DNA of 52,340 nt from Phycisphaerae bacterium (GTDB lineage Bacteria > Planctomycetota > Phycisphaerae > Sedimentisphaerales > Anaerobacaceae), in the NCBI GenBank assembly GCA_028714255.1, contig JAQTMR010000007.1, positions 1 through 52,340 of the forward strand, written 5' to 3'. Position 1 is the first letter of the stretch. Each line of letters opens with the position of its first letter. The notes below the pieces were generated by a model. That model was not told where the DNA came from. It did not search any database and saw nothing but the letters and a program-made list of their open reading frames with translations. The position numbers and the translations under genes are program-made. Of the stretch, positions 42,874-52,340 are shown in pieces.

Positions 42874-44289
42874 GTGCTGAAATCACAAATTAAACTTTAT
42901 TACAAAAATGTTACCGCCGAGGCGGTCGGTTCTGAACACGGCATCGACAGGCAGCAGTTCGAGTCCATTGCGAAAAAAACTGCAGCTCTTATTCCCGGAA
43001 TTAAAGATGAAATTACAGGCGGCGCAACGCGATATGGCCTGCTTCCTGATAACGCGCAAATGGCGAAAAACGTCAAAAAAATGGTCCGACAGTTCAAGGA
43101 CAAATGCAAAAATCTGGTTGTCCTCGGCATCGGCGGCTCCGCGCTCGGCAACATCGCGCTCCAAACTGCTCTTAACCCCTATACCTACAATCTCGACGAC
43201 AAAAGTCGGAAAGGCCCGCGTCTGTTTGTATTCGACAATGTTGACCCCGCGCAGCTTGGCTCCTTTCTGGACTTCATCAAACCGCAACTAAGCAAAACAA
43301 TTTTTAACGTTATCAGTAAATCAGGTCAGACCGCCGAAACCGCTTCGCAATTTTTAATCATTCGTAAGATTCTCATTGATAAGTTCGGCCCGAAAGGATT
43401 GAAGAATCACGTCATCGCCACCACGGACCTGCAAAAAGGCACACTTCGCAAAATAGCCAATGAGGCCGATTTACCCACGCTCGAAGTCCCTGATGGTGTC
43501 GGCGGCAGATTCAGCGTCTTAAGCGATGTTGGTCTGTTCAGCGCAGCAATGTGCGGTATAAATATTGACCATCTGCTCGCTGGTGCACGCGATATGCATA
43601 CCCGCGTCACAAATCCTGACTTTTTCAAAAACCCGGCTGCCATCTGTGCCGCTATTAATTGGCACTATTACAATCAGGGCAAAAAAATCTCCGTAATGTT
43701 CCCATACAGTTATGCCCTCTATGATTTGGCTGATTGGTACCGCCAGCTCTGGGCTGAAAGTCTCGGAAAAAAATCATCCCTCGCCGGTTCCGAAGTTTAC
43801 ATCGGCCCCACTCCCGTTAAGGCGCTCGGGACAACCGACCAGCACAGCCAGGTACAGCTTTATCGTGAAGGTCCAAATGACAAACTTTTCACCTTCCTCG
43901 AAGTGCAGAATCACGGCAAAAAACTTAGAATACCTTCGCCGCCGGCCTGTGCACGAGAGCTTGGCTACCTCGCCGGAAAAGATATGGGAGAGCTGCTCAA
44001 TGCCGAGAAAAAGGCCACGGAATACGCACTGTTGGCCAGCAATCGTCCCTGTCTTACCGTTCTGTTTCCGCAGGTCAACGCCTACACCGTCGGCCAGTTT
44101 ATTTATCTGTATGAGGTAACGACCTCCATTGCGGGCGCACTATTTGGTATCAACACTTACGACCAGCCCGCAGTCGAACTGGGCAAAGTAGCTACTTTCG
44201 CGCTTATGGGAAAAGCCGGCGACGAATATGAAAAAATGGCACGGCAAATTCAACCTTTAACCAAAGTTGACGGGGAATTTCTGGTCTGA
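42874..44289 (+). CDS. pgi: Glucose-6-phosphate isomerase
   Basis: This encodes 471 residues starting at GTG with AAGGAG seven bases upstream. It interconverts glucose-6-phosphate and fructose-6-phosphate. Visible motifs: the sugar-phosphate SIS loops LGIGGSALGN and NVISKSGQTAET; the PGI signature GVGGRFSVLSDVGLFSA (about 208-224); and TDQHSQVQLYREGP with the catalytic histidine region (about 318-331). The fructose-6-phosphate it makes could feed GDP-mannose through the guanylyltransferase gene two genes downstream. Its stop overlaps the next start by one base (TGATG). Confidence 0.95.
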   Translation: MLKSQIKLYYKNVTAEAVGSEHGIDRQQFESIAKKTAALIPGIKDEITGGATRYGLLPDNAQMAKNVKKMVRQFKDKCKNLVVLGIGGSALGNIALQTALNPYTYNLDDKSRKGPRLFVFDNVDPAQLGSFLDFIKPQLSKTIFNVISKSGQTAETASQFLIIRKILIDKFGPKGLKNHVIATTDLQKGTLRKIANEADLPTLEVPDGVGGRFSVLSDVGLFSAAMCGINIDHLLAGARDMHTRVTNPDFFKNPAAICAAINWHYYNQGKKISVMFPYSYALYDLADWYRQLWAESLGKKSSLAGSEVYIGPTPVKALGTTDQHSQVQLYREGPNDKLFTFLEVQNHGKKLRIPSPPACARELGYLAGKDMGELLNAEKKATEYALLASNRPCLTVLFPQVNAYTVGQFIYLYEVTTSIAGALFGINTYDQPAVELGKVATFALMGKAGDEYEKMARQIQPLTKVDGEFLV

Positions 44290-45293
44290 TGCTCTTATAT
44301 CTGTCCGATTGTTTGGCGGATTTTTCCGCTCCGAACATCGTTCGGTTTCGTCTTGCGATGATGTTGACGGTGTTGGTAGGGGCGGTGGCTTCAGGTTTTT
44401 TGGCAAGCAACCGATTCGGCCTGCCGGAGCATTTCGCAAAAAAAATAATGACCACCGTTCTGGTCTGCTTCAACTGGCTCATTGCACTGTTCGTAATCTG
44501 GCCGATGCATCTCAGCCGTCAGCTTATCTGGCTGCCGATTGTGGGACTCGTTTTAATGCTGACAATCACGGCGCTTTCGGCGGTGATTTTTTATTTCCTT
44601 GAACCCGACCGCAAAAGCCGATTAACTCTCATACTCGCGGGCGGCCTGAGTAATATAGGATACACCGGCGCAGCGTTTGTTTGTTACGTTTTGTTCGGTA
44701 TGACAGGGCTTGCCCTGGCGAACATATACCTTTTGCTTTGCCTGCCTGTCTTCTATATTGTTTTTTTGCCGCTTCTGAAGTTCCAGAATCTCCGCGAAAA
44801 ACAGCACGACTTCAGGCTGAACTTCGATTTTCTTTTGGATTTTCGGATGCTTGTTATCCCCGCTATAATCGCAGCGATAATCCTGAATTTGACAGGCGTA
44901 AAGCCGCCTGCTTTTATAGCCAAATTCTATATTGTTGATATTCTCGTTTACACAGCGTCCAGTATGTCTTTTTTTGCGATCGGCCTGCGGGTAAAATTTT
45001 CCCGTTTCAAAAATTATATAAACTTGTATTTTCCGGTTGCTGCGGTAAAATTCATTTTGACGCCGGCAGTAGCTCTTTTGATAATTGCCTTGCTGACGCT
45101 GGCGGGACAAAATCTGGATAGTTTGTTTAAAAAGGTTATAATAGTTTTATCTACTTCTCCAAGTGCCGTCCTGATGGTAACGATGAGCAATGTTTTTGAT
45201 TTGGACAGCCCGTTGGCCAGTGCTCTTTGGGTGGTAACAATGCTGATTTTTGTTGTGGTTGTTGTTCCTGTATTATTCTTCCTTTTTGCTTGA
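44289..45293 (+). CDS. AEC (auxin efflux carrier)-family membrane transporter
   Basis: This encodes 334 residues with about ten transmembrane helices in two halves. GLSNIGYTGAAFVCYVLFG (about 118-136), with the helix-breaking Asn-Gly and Gly residues of the first crossover, and LSTSPSAVLMVTMSNVFDLD (about 284-303) in the second half fit the family. AEC proteins export auxin in plants and carry malate or other organic acids in bacteria. The substrate is unknown. Translational coupling to pgi (TGATG) suggests co-expression only, not necessarily a shared pathway. Confidence 0.85.
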   Translation: MLLYLSDCLADFSAPNIVRFRLAMMLTVLVGAVASGFLASNRFGLPEHFAKKIMTTVLVCFNWLIALFVIWPMHLSRQLIWLPIVGLVLMLTITALSAVIFYFLEPDRKSRLTLILAGGLSNIGYTGAAFVCYVLFGMTGLALANIYLLLCLPVFYIVFLPLLKFQNLREKQHDFRLNFDFLLDFRMLVIPAIIAAIILNLTGVKPPAFIAKFYIVDILVYTASSMSFFAIGLRVKFSRFKNYINLYFPVAAVKFILTPAVALLIIALLTLAGQNLDSLFKKVIIVLSTSPSAVLMVTMSNVFDLDSPLASALWVVTMLIFVVVVVPVLFFLFA

Positions 45294-45305
45294 AAGGCCC
45301 TTTCG

Positions 45306-46394
45306 ATGGATTATGTAGTGGTAATGGCGGGCGGCACGGGAAAAAGATTATGGCCTCTCAGCCGCGAAAAGCATCCGAAGCAGGTCTTAAAAATCATCGA
45401 TGGCAAAACGCTTCTTCGACATTGTTTCGAGCGTCTCACGCCCTTATTTGACCGGAGAAATATAATCATTTTCACCAACGCAGGGTACGCAGACCTCATC
45501 AGGGAAGACCTTCCCGAACTGCCCTCTAATAACGTCATCGCCGAACCTGTTGTGCGCGACACCGCCGGTGCCATTGGTTTGGCCGCGACCATCCTCACCA
45601 AGTACGACCCAAATGCTACAATGGCTGTTGTTACCGCCGACCAGTTGATAGACCCCCCCGAAGTATTCCACCAGGCGATAAAAGACGCTTTGGCTTTTGT
45701 GAACAAAAATCCGGATGATATGATTACTTTTGGCATTCAGCCGACTTTCGCAAATACCCAGCTTGGTTATATAAAATGTGCCGCTGCCGAAAAACGTCCC
45801 CACTGTAAAAACGCGATATACTCCGTTGAAGCGTTCAAGGAAAAACCGGATGGAAAGACCGCCGTTGAGTACCTTGAAACAGGCTGCTATCTCTGGAATT
45901 CCGGTATGTTCGTCTGGAAAGCCAAAACAATTTTAACCAAGTTGGAAAAATTTCTGCCTGATGCCGCTGAACCTCTCCGTAAAATTAGAGCTAGTTGGGA
46001 CAGCCCCAATCAGCAATTGGCCATCAAGGAATGGTTTCCCAAATTGCCCAAAATCAGCATAGACTACGCCGTTATGGAAAAGACGGAGAGAGTTTACGCA
46101 ATAAAGCTGGATTGCCGCTGGATTGATATGGGTTCTTTCGCCGCTCTTGCGGATATTATTAAGTCTGACGATAATAATAACATCGTCGTAGCGGCACACA
46201 GCGAGCTTCTTGACTGCAAAAACGGTATCGTGGTTACCGAAGACAAGGGACATCTAATTGCTGTTGTCGGCCTCGAAAATGTAGTCGTTGCCCACAGCCC
46301 CGATGCCACGCTCGTATGCCACATCGGCCAGACGCAGAGACTAAAAGAACTGCTCGAATTAATAAAACAGCACGGCGGCGAAGAATTCCTGTAA
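45306..46394 (+). CDS. manC: Mannose-1-phosphate guanylyltransferase
   Basis: This encodes 362 residues. It makes GDP-mannose from mannose-1-phosphate and GTP, for polysaccharide and glycan synthesis. The nucleotidyltransferase signature VVMAGGTGKRLWPLSREKHPKQ (residues about 4-25) is complete. VTADQLIDPPEVF supplies the metal-binding region; FKEKPDGKTAVEYL and WNSGMFVWKA are typical. The C-terminal part is a left-handed beta-helix (about 270-345). The phosphomannose isomerase domain of the bifunctional form is absent. It lies 12 bases after the AEC gene and two genes after pgi. Confidence 0.94.
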   Translation: MDYVVVMAGGTGKRLWPLSREKHPKQVLKIIDGKTLLRHCFERLTPLFDRRNIIIFTNAGYADLIREDLPELPSNNVIAEPVVRDTAGAIGLAATILTKYDPNATMAVVTADQLIDPPEVFHQAIKDALAFVNKNPDDMITFGIQPTFANTQLGYIKCAAAEKRPHCKNAIYSVEAFKEKPDGKTAVEYLETGCYLWNSGMFVWKAKTILTKLEKFLPDAAEPLRKIRASWDSPNQQLAIKEWFPKLPKISIDYAVMEKTERVYAIKLDCRWIDMGSFAALADIIKSDDNNNIVVAAHSELLDCKNGIVVTEDKGHLIAVVGLENVVVAHSPDATLVCHIGQTQRLKELLELIKQHGGEEFL

Positions 46395-46402
46395 TCCTCA
46401 CA

Positions 46403-46831
46403 ATGCGATACTTGGCAATAGATTATGGTGGTAAACGAACGGGTCTGGCAATCTGTGACTCCGCAGAAACAATTGCTTCACCACTTCTCGTGATAGAAGG
46501 CCAAAAAGAACTCGTAAAAAAAATTGTCGATGTTGTCAAAAGTGAAGAAGTCGAAGCTATTGTCCTCGGCCTGCCTTTGAATATGGATGACTCTAAGGGC
46601 CCTCAGGTCGAAAGCGTCAACCGGTTCGCCGAACAGCTAAAAGCCAATCTGGATGTCCCCATACACTTTCAGGATGAAAGATTGACCAGTTTCTCCGCTG
46701 AAGGGAAGTTGGCCCCCGCCGAATTTACGAGAAAGAAAAAGAAAAAACGTCTCGATGCCATAGCCGCCGCCGAAATCCTCGAGGCATTCCTCCAGCAAAA
46801 AAACGACCAGTCATTAGAGAATTGCGAATAA
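46403..46831 (+). CDS. ruvX: RuvX/YqgF-type Holliday-junction resolvase-like protein
   Basis: This encodes 142 residues from the ATG at 46403; the longer frame reaching into manC is rejected. RNase H-like fold: YLAIDYGGKRTGLAICD at the start with the first catalytic Asp, IVLGLPLNMDDSKGPQ, FQDERLTSFSAE with the Glu, and LDAIAAAEILEAFL with the last Asp. YqgF proteins take part in 16S rRNA 5'-end maturation and possibly recombination. It closes the 17-kb plus-strand run. Its stop codon directly abuts the stop codon of the convergent beta-barrel gene. Confidence 0.94.
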   Translation: MRYLAIDYGGKRTGLAICDSAETIASPLLVIEGQKELVKKIVDVVKSEEVEAIVLGLPLNMDDSKGPQVESVNRFAEQLKANLDVPIHFQDERLTSFSAEGKLAPAEFTRKKKKKRLDAIAAAEILEAFLQQKNDQSLENCE

Positions 46832-48199
46832 TCAAAAACTGTAACGCAGAGCGGTATAGATATTTGTATTGTTCTCGAATTCTCCGAAGAAACTACTGCG
46901 GTAACTGCCGAAAAACACATTGGCCCCGGCTTCTATGGCCAGATTGTCGCTGACTTTGTAATTTACGTTCGGCCGCATATATACGTCTTTATCCGACGGC
47001 GAGAAATACGTGAATAATGAGCACCGAAGGTTTTGATTCATCAAAAGCTTTGTCAATCGCAGCGTTACGAGATGCCTGTCCCTGTCACGCGACAGGCCGA
47101 CAGGGGAGCTGTTCTTGTATCTGTTATATTCCAGCATATGCTCGACATAGTATTGAACTGCTGCCGTGAAGTCTTTGCCGATTTCCTGGGTATAACCTGC
47201 CAGAAACCGAAGTTCAGAGTTATTCACAAGTCCGTTTTTGCCGTTTCGGTCGTCGCTCGAATCATAATATCCGAATTCGAGGTTGCCGATTCCTTTGCCG
47301 ACATTGCCGCGAAGGCTCGCCCCATAGACATTCAAATCGGGAAATATCGCCCTGGTGGCAGCGGCATTTTGTCCTCCGGGGCTTTTCCAATAGCCGTGAT
47401 AACCATAGACGGCAAGTTCATAACTATTAATGTTTTTATATAATCGCACAGCAATTTCGTCATCGTGAAACCAGCGGTCAGGCTTTTCGACGCGCTGTAT
47501 CGCGTCCCTACCTGCTAATCTTCCGAGGTTTGAATTCCAGTATGAAATGCGTTTGCCGCTTATAAACCTGTCCGGGTCGAATTGTGGGGTATAGACGATA
47601 TCGAGATTGGCCAAATCGCTGAAAAAGCTGGCTTTAACCGCATCGGACGGGGCCTTTAAATACTCGGTGTCCCTCCCTATAAAGAAAGACTGCCAGTCCT
47701 TTGGAAATAAATCGTTGATAAACACGAGGTCGCCTGTGCCCCACGTAAGGATTTGTCTGCCGACTTTCAAATCCATAAAATCGGCCGGCATCGTGAATAT
47801 ATATGCTTCGCGCGTATCGAAGTCAACTTCTTCCGTTACCAAGTCCCCAAGCACATCGCCTTTGAACTTCAGATCGGCCCATTCGAGGTATGACGATGAC
47901 AAATCAAGCTGCAGCCGGGTCTCCATAATCGACATATCTTTTTCGTATTTGTCGCTGCCCAGTCTGTACCCGGCCCTTAATTCGTAAAAGCCGTGTGTTT
48001 CTATTGGTATATTGGACAAAAACGAATCGTTACTGTCGCTGGTTTCGCCACGGACTATAGCTGGAAAACAAAAAGCCGCGGCAAACACAACCGCCGAGGC
48101 TAATATCCACTTTACCGAATTACCTGATTGCCTCTCGCGGCGGCCTGCGCAGATAACGTTCGGTAAATATGTCCTCAAGATTGATATCATATTTAACAT
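46832..48199 (-). CDS. Outer-membrane beta-barrel protein, DUF1302-like porin
   Basis: This encodes 455 residues from the ATG at 48199, or 452 from 48190. No start codon exists between these and the hydrophobic signal core (WILASAVVFAAAFCFPAIVRGE), so the start must lie inside the 3' end of the upstream gene. This gives an unusually long basic n-region of about 30 residues. The mature part is a chain of alternating strands with aromatic girdles (DLKVGRQILTWGTGDLVFINDLF is a typical DUF1302 segment) and ends in YSF, the usual C-terminal outer-membrane phenylalanine. It is the last gene of the RND operon and is probably its outer-membrane exit or acceptor. Confidence 0.87.
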   Translation of the reverse strand: MLNMISILRTYLPNVICAGRRERQSGNSVKWILASAVVFAAAFCFPAIVRGETSDSNDSFLSNIPIETHGFYELRAGYRLGSDKYEKDMSIMETRLQLDLSSSYLEWADLKFKGDVLGDLVTEEVDFDTREAYIFTMPADFMDLKVGRQILTWGTGDLVFINDLFPKDWQSFFIGRDTEYLKAPSDAVKASFFSDLANLDIVYTPQFDPDRFISGKRISYWNSNLGRLAGRDAIQRVEKPDRWFHDDEIAVRLYKNINSYELAVYGYHGYWKSPGGQNAAATRAIFPDLNVYGASLRGNVGKGIGNLEFGYYDSSDDRNGKNGLVNNSELRFLAGYTQEIGKDFTAAVQYYVEHMLEYNRYKNSSPVGLSRDRDRHLVTLRLTKLLMNQNLRCSLFTYFSPSDKDVYMRPNVNYKVSDNLAIEAGANVFFGSYRSSFFGEFENNTNIYTALRYSF

Positions 48200-48914
48200 C
48201 GCTGAATTCCATTTCAGTTTTACTGCCTGTTTTCAAATCAGAAACAACCGATTTTACAACGGTGGGGTATCCCTGAATATCTTCTATTTTTACAGATTCG
48301 ATAGTTCGGTAGAGTTTATCGCTCTTGTCGTAATACTCCATCTTCATCGGTATAAAATTCTTTCGGCTTATCGAAACATTGTAGTAACTGAACTCCACGG
48401 CATCACTCTGCTTCGGCACGTTTTTAACCACGAACAATTCTTCCGTAGTTTCGATAAGTTCATGAGTATCTTCTTCTAAACTTCTGCCCGAAACGTCCTC
48501 GTACAGAAAATCAGAACCCACAAAACTTGTGCGTTTATCACTGGCGGCGATTCGTTTTACAAGGTCGAGACTGGGCAGATACAGCCATCTGTCGTCGTCT
48601 GTTTTCATCTCGGTGTGCTTATGCACCATAAAAACCATCTTGCGAACGTCGGCAGGCTTGAGAAAGTAAACATAATATTTCTGGTCGCCGCCGTCTTTGA
48701 CATCTTTTCTTAGTATGATAAATTCCCGCTCTCTCGTTTGTCCCTGCTTGTTTGTTATTACCATATTGACCTTTGCCTTACCGTCGTTGCCCTGGTAATA
48801 AGCGGTCACGTTGGCCTTATCAACTATGGTCTGAACATCGGGTATTTCTGACTCAGCAGCAAAAACCTGCAACAAAACAACAAGGATGAACGCTATCCCA
48901 TATATTACTCTCAT
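48120..48914 (-). CDS. LolA-like outer-membrane lipoprotein-sorting protein
   Basis: This encodes 264 residues from the ATG at 48914, preceded by GAGGTG; longer in-frame starts at 48926 and 48950 lack this site. A signal peptide (1-20, ends in FAAES) directs export. The domain (about 35-260) has the pattern of LolA-like proteins found with MMPL transporters: MVITNKQGQTREREF, KYYVYFLKPADVRKMVF, DDRWLYLPSLDLVKRI, SFVGSDFLYEDVSGR and YYDKSDKLYRTIE. They are thought to carry a hydrophobic ligand across the periplasm. It lies between the DUF2892 gene and the barrel gene, overlapping the latter by about 80 bases. Confidence 0.9.
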   Translation of the reverse strand: MRVIYGIAFILVVLLQVFAAESEIPDVQTIVDKANVTAYYQGNDGKAKVNMVITNKQGQTREREFIILRKDVKDGGDQKYYVYFLKPADVRKMVFMVHKHTEMKTDDDRWLYLPSLDLVKRIAASDKRTSFVGSDFLYEDVSGRSLEEDTHELIETTEELFVVKNVPKQSDAVEFSYYNVSISRKNFIPMKMEYYDKSDKLYRTIESVKIEDIQGYPTVVKSVVSDLKTGSKTEMEFSDVKYDINLEDIFTERYLRRPPREAIR

Positions 48915-48936
48915 CTTGCACCTCATTTTTTTGACA

Positions 48937-49125
48937 CTATTTCCCAACACCGAGCTTTTTAAGTATCGACATCATCGGGCACCAGTTGGTAAACGCGGAC
49001 TGCAGTAAATTAAGCCCCACAAAGCCGGTAAAAAACAGCCAGTAGGGACTATGGTAATACGCCAGAAAAACGCTGACAAGTATGAAAAATCCCGCTATTG
49101 CCCGTAAGTATCTTTCAATTGTCAT
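48937..49125 (-). CDS. DUF2892 small inner-membrane protein
   Basis: This encodes 62 residues with two transmembrane helices. The start [16 protein letters not shown] and the [12 protein letters not shown] end (NWCPMM) are the hallmarks of DUF2892 (YgaP C-terminal-like) proteins. The cysteine in NWCPMM is typical. The function is unknown. Its ATG overlaps the stop of the RND gene by one base (TAATG), so it is translationally coupled to the transporter. Confidence 0.9.
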   Translation of the reverse strand: MTIERYLRAIAGFFILVSVFLAYYHSPYWLFFTGFVGLNLLQSAFTNWCPMMSILKKLGVGK

Positions 49126-51962
49126 TATTGTTTCTCTTTCGAATAATTTTTTGCTATTCTGCACGCTGTTCTTCGCGATATTATCCCGCAGGCTAGCGCC
49201 GTAATTGGTATCGCTATTATACTAATCCATACGAGCGTATTCCACTTAACAATAGCGAACTGGTGCACGTTAACCGCTACTAAAAGCACCGCTGCCGCCG
49301 ATATAATCGCACAAAAAGCACAGTTACAGCTTGGCCTCATCGGTTCAGCCATAGTCTTGAATAGCTTTTTCTCCAATACTCTGATGATAGCCGGCAGTAT
49401 CAGCAGAGTCACCACGCCCGAAGCTGCCATAATCGCGCAAACAAAAATTCCGACCGTTTTATAAGGCATCAGCGGTGCTGCCAATAGCGGCAAAAACCCA
49501 ATAGCGATTACGATTACATTCCTGCTGATGGCCCTTGCCGGCTCGCCGAACATCTCAGCCGACGCCTTCTCCCACGAATTACTTTGGCGGTATTCTTCTC
49601 GTGCGCGTTCGAGAAAATGTATCGCAAAATCAACCGCCATACCGAGCGTAAGTGCGCTCAACACCGCCACCGGCATATCGTAATCCTTGCCCGCCAGCCC
49701 GATGATGCCGTAAATAACTACTATCGTAATAGTCAACGGCAGCATACATATAAGCCCCCAAAGCACCGAGCGGAAAAGAATCGCCATCATAATAAATACG
49801 ACGATGAAACTGCCCAAAAACGATTGCAGCATCCCCCATACCATCTTGTCCTGCCAGACGGTATTTATATACGTAAGCCCCGCCCAGTCGTATTTCATAG
49901 GCACAGGCGGCGGGTTTGCCTTGAAGAATTTATCTACTGCCTCGACGACCTTTTGCATGTCCTTGTTGTCCCCGCTCGTCAATTGAAGCCAGATATTGGC
50001 GTGCATATAATCGTATGTAACCAGGTGCCACAAGTCATCGGGATTATGACTGCTCTGAAATTGCATCAGGCACTGAGCCACAGCCCCCGAACTATCGGGA
50101 ACCACAAAGCTTTCTTTCTTGCCGTCCGTAAGCTCCTGATAAACCTTCTTTACGACATCAGCCACCGAATTGCTTTTGCCCACTACGCCGATACCTGTGA
50201 GGTATTCCTGCAATCGCTCTATATACCGAAGCGTCTCTGGCTGTTTGAATATCTTAAGTCTTTCTTTTTCTAAATCGAAAAAGTCCGCGATTTCATACCA
50301 GACATCAGCATCTTTTTCGTCAGCTGTATTAACTTTGCCCGAAGCAAAACTGCTTAGGTTATCGAGCAGCTCATCTTTGTTTTTCGCCACCGATGCTTGT
50401 TCCGAAACAAGCTTCTCCGTTTCGGAAACGATAGCAGCGGAATCTGGAAGTTCGATTCCTTTTTTCGCCAGACGTTCGCTAAGGCCGGTGACATATTGAT
50501 TCGAAATACCTTGCTCTTCTACTCCGCTTAGCACTAAGTAGGCCATATAAGTGCCGCCAAAATGCTTATTTAGCTCGGTATCAGCTACCCTGATAGGATG
50601 GCTTCTTGAAAACCACTTCACGGGATTATCGTTTATCTGTATCCGCGTAACACCGTAAATCGCTACCCCAGTGATTATGAGCATAATCACAAGTATCGGC
50701 TTGGCAGCTTTGTATGTAAAACGTCCTCCTACGTTAAGTAATCTCGCCAGCCAGCTTTGTTTTTCCGCGTGCATTTGCCCGGTTCCGAAATTCGCCAGCG
50801 AGCTTTCCTTTATCATCATTACATACGCAGGGACAAAAGTCGCCGTAAACACCCACGCAATCATAATCCCAATGGCGACAAATATCCCGAACACCTGCAC
50901 CGGCGGAATCGGCGTAAGCGCCAGCGACGCAAAACCCGCCGCCGATGTTAATGAAGTATATAGCATTGGCGTAAAAAGATTGCCCATGACCTCGACGATA
51001 GTATATCTTCTGCCCCTCTGCGGAGTGTAACGGTCGAAAAATTCCGAAAGAATATGCACCGAATCCACCACCGCTATCGGCATAAGAAAAATCGGTATCA
51101 TCGAGCTCATAATATGCACGGGATAGCCCAGCCCGATTAAAAGCCCCATCGTCGAAATCACCGATACTATCGCTATTATCATCGGCGAAATTACCAACAC
51201 CAGTTTTCGGAAGAATAGCAGCATCAAAATAAAAATCACCACCATCGCCAGCGGCGCCGACACCGCCATCTGTATAAACATCTCGACGCCAAACGTATCT
51301 TCCGCCACCGGCAGACCCGTAATGTGATATTTCTCGTCACCGCTCAGTGTGTCAATCTTTTCCTTGAGTTTGCTGTAAACCTTATAGCTCAAATCCTTGT
51401 TCGTAAGCGGCAAATACAGACATATTGCTCTGCCGTCTTCGGAAACGATTGTTCCATTCAGCAGCGGATTCGACATCGCCTTGTCTCTGATAGCCAGTGC
51501 CTCAGCAGAAGTGGCAGGGGGCTTTTGCATCAGCCATTCGAACTTGACTTCCCCCGGCCCGCCCTGGCCTATATGGTCAACCGTCGATGGGGCCAGAAGG
51601 TCCACTTCTACTACGCCGACTTCCTCATTTGGATTTTTTTCGTCGGGCCAGCGAAGCGTCTTTGAGAATTCTGTCAGCTCATAAATCCTGCTTAATGAGG
51701 CAGGATTAAAAACGCCGTTCGGGTCTTTCTCGTTAACAATTCCAACAACTACAATATCATTTAATGAAAAACGCTTCTTGGTTTCATTATGAAAAATCCT
51801 GACCGCTTCGTCTTTTGAAAGCATGTTCTCCGGGTCGGTGTCAATCTTGATAAGAGGTATTAACGCCCCGAGTACCAGCGTAAAAACGACCATTACGGCT
51901 GTGACTAATCTGTAGTGATTTAGAGAATACTCTGTAATCTTTTGTTTTAAATCCGTTTTCAT
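49125..51962 (-). CDS. RND-superfamily (MMPL-type) transporter
   Basis: This encodes 945 residues in the two-fold repeated RND layout: helix 1 (about 18-38), a periplasmic domain (about 40-225), helices 2-6 (about 230-400, with [18 protein letters not shown]), a second helix and periplasmic domain (about 420-680), and helices 8-12 (about 690-860, with [20 protein letters not shown]). A cysteine-containing tail with two extra helices (CNCAFCAI, about 875-935) is unusual. MMPL relatives move lipids or hopanoids toward the outer membrane. The operon with DUF2892, LolA-like and beta-barrel genes supports export of a hydrophobic compound through the envelope; the substrate is not known. Confidence 0.92.
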   Translation of the reverse strand: MKTDLKQKITEYSLNHYRLVTAVMVVFTLVLGALIPLIKIDTDPENMLSKDEAVRIFHNETKKRFSLNDIVVVGIVNEKDPNGVFNPASLSRIYELTEFSKTLRWPDEKNPNEEVGVVEVDLLAPSTVDHIGQGGPGEVKFEWLMQKPPATSAEALAIRDKAMSNPLLNGTIVSEDGRAICLYLPLTNKDLSYKVYSKLKEKIDTLSGDEKYHITGLPVAEDTFGVEMFIQMAVSAPLAMVVIFILMLLFFRKLVLVISPMIIAIVSVISTMGLLIGLGYPVHIMSSMIPIFLMPIAVVDSVHILSEFFDRYTPQRGRRYTIVEVMGNLFTPMLYTSLTSAAGFASLALTPIPPVQVFGIFVAIGIMIAWVFTATFVPAYVMMIKESSLANFGTGQMHAEKQSWLARLLNVGGRFTYKAAKPILVIMLIITGVAIYGVTRIQINDNPVKWFSRSHPIRVADTELNKHFGGTYMAYLVLSGVEEQGISNQYVTGLSERLAKKGIELPDSAAIVSETEKLVSEQASVAKNKDELLDNLSSFASGKVNTADEKDADVWYEIADFFDLEKERLKIFKQPETLRYIERLQEYLTGIGVVGKSNSVADVVKKVYQELTDGKKESFVVPDSSGAVAQCLMQFQSSHNPDDLWHLVTYDYMHANIWLQLTSGDNKDMQKVVEAVDKFFKANPPPVPMKYDWAGLTYINTVWQDKMVWGMLQSFLGSFIVVFIMMAILFRSVLWGLICMLPLTITIVVIYGIIGLAGKDYDMPVAVLSALTLGMAVDFAIHFLERAREEYRQSNSWEKASAEMFGEPARAISRNVIVIAIGFLPLLAAPLMPYKTVGIFVCAIMAASGVVTLLILPAIIRVLEKKLFKTMAEPMRPSCNCAFCAIISAAAVLLVAVNVHQFAIVKWNTLVWISIIAIPITALACGIISRRTACRIAKNYSKEKQ

Positions 51963-52127
51963 AAATCGCTAAAACACTCCCTTAAAGTTCAGCTAAATTT
52001 AGTGCCCCTGAATATAAGCGTATAACCTCTATATTGTAACTTAAAGCTTTTCGAGTGCAACCCCCAATTGCTTTTGTAAAGGCAGGCTTAGCGGGACAAT
52101 GGCCTTCGGCCGGCTATCTGATTTCTT

Positions 52128-52340
52128 CTATTTTCGTAACCGAACTGCTGCATCCGATTCCGTATTTGTCGGGTCCTTTTTTGACGAGGAAAAAACCACC
52201 GTATCTTCATCTTCTATATTGCCGATGAATTTTTCTCTCCTCGCATCCTCGAAAAACTCCCTTTCGGTATCCAAATCGAAGCAATATGTTTTATCCAGCA
52301 GCGAAGATGGATATTCTTTTAGGAGTTCGCTGAATCTTTT
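52128..52340 (-). CDS. C-terminal end of a gene cut by the window edge
   Basis: This is 70 residues of open frame on the minus strand running from the right edge to a TAG at 52128-52130. It reads KRFSELLKEYPSSLLDKTY, then an acidic region (EREFFEDARREKF, NIEDEDTVVF) and a polar end. No family is recognisable from this part. Composition is typical of a coding tail, and the frame is closed in the same direction as the RND operon. The 165-bp spacer to 51962 is AT-rich and presumably holds the RND promoter. Confidence 0.5.
   Translation of the reverse strand, partial: KRFSELLKEYPSSLLDKTYCFDLDTEREFFEDARREKFIGNIEDEDTVVFSSSKKDPTNTESDAAVRLRK

Noticed and set aside
52102-52112. GGCC-TTC-GGCC palindrome near the right edge as a terminator
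   Set aside because: Only a 4-bp stem with no T-run; too weak to call.

Overview
The window looks like a chromosomal segment of a Gram-negative bacterium of the phylum Planctomycetota, most likely class Phycisphaerae (Sedimentisphaerales-like). The reasons are: a secreted CotH protein with an N-terminal dockerin-like segment; a PEP-CTERM-tagged SUMF1-fold protein; a fused AroD-AroE enzyme; a compact dehydratase/ACP/ketosynthase operon; three SPFH (HflK/HflC-like) genes in a row; and intergenic regions filled with dispersed repeats. Outer-membrane parts (OmpA-like lipoprotein, beta-barrel, LolA-like protein) show a diderm envelope. I saw no tRNA, rRNA, CRISPR array, transposase or phage gene. 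This taxonomic call is inference from gene content; no search was run.

Layout. (1) 66-7211: a secreted glycosidase-like protein, a 1328-residue CotH/lamin-tail/dockerin surface protein, an MgtC-like membrane protein and a small membrane protein. (2) 7334-15143: an aromatic-biosynthesis neighbourhood. It has an archaeal-type 3-dehydroquinate synthase II, an archaeal-type ADH synthase/class I aldolase, a DRE-TIM aldolase, a classical AroB and a divergent AroD-AroE fusion. A SUMF1/PEP-CTERM gene and repeat-rich spacers lie among them. (3) 15161-22416: an anchored unknown protein, an orphan MntA-type nucleotidyltransferase, ArgG, prepilin peptidase, OmpA lipoprotein, ComEC and an unknown 129-residue protein. 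(4) 22750-28185, minus strand: a type II fatty-acid-like operon (two hotdog dehydratases, a long ACP, two ketosynthases) ending in serS. (5) 28321-29831: an N-acetylglutamate synthase-like GNAT and a lone ABC permease.

(6) 29975-46831: a 17-kb run of plus-strand genes with short gaps or overlaps. It holds three SPFH proteins, a P1B-type metal ATPase, an ABC ATPase with permease, a large membrane-anchored repeat protein, a UvrD/PcrA helicase, glucose-6-phosphate isomerase, an AEC transporter, mannose-1-phosphate guanylyltransferase and RuvX. (7) 46832-51962, minus strand: an envelope export operon (RND/MMPL transporter, DUF2892 protein, LolA-like protein, beta-barrel). The right edge cuts a further minus-strand gene.

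The items most worth follow-up are the coexistence of two enzyme sets for 3-dehydroquinate (or an aminohydroxybenzoate branch built from the archaeal-type pair), the ketosynthase pair in which one member has Asn in place of the second catalytic His, and the triple SPFH/P-type ATPase/ABC block. The intergenic regions at 8330-9119 and 10002-10449 carry heptanucleotide tandem repeats and REP-like palindromes that recur elsewhere in the window.
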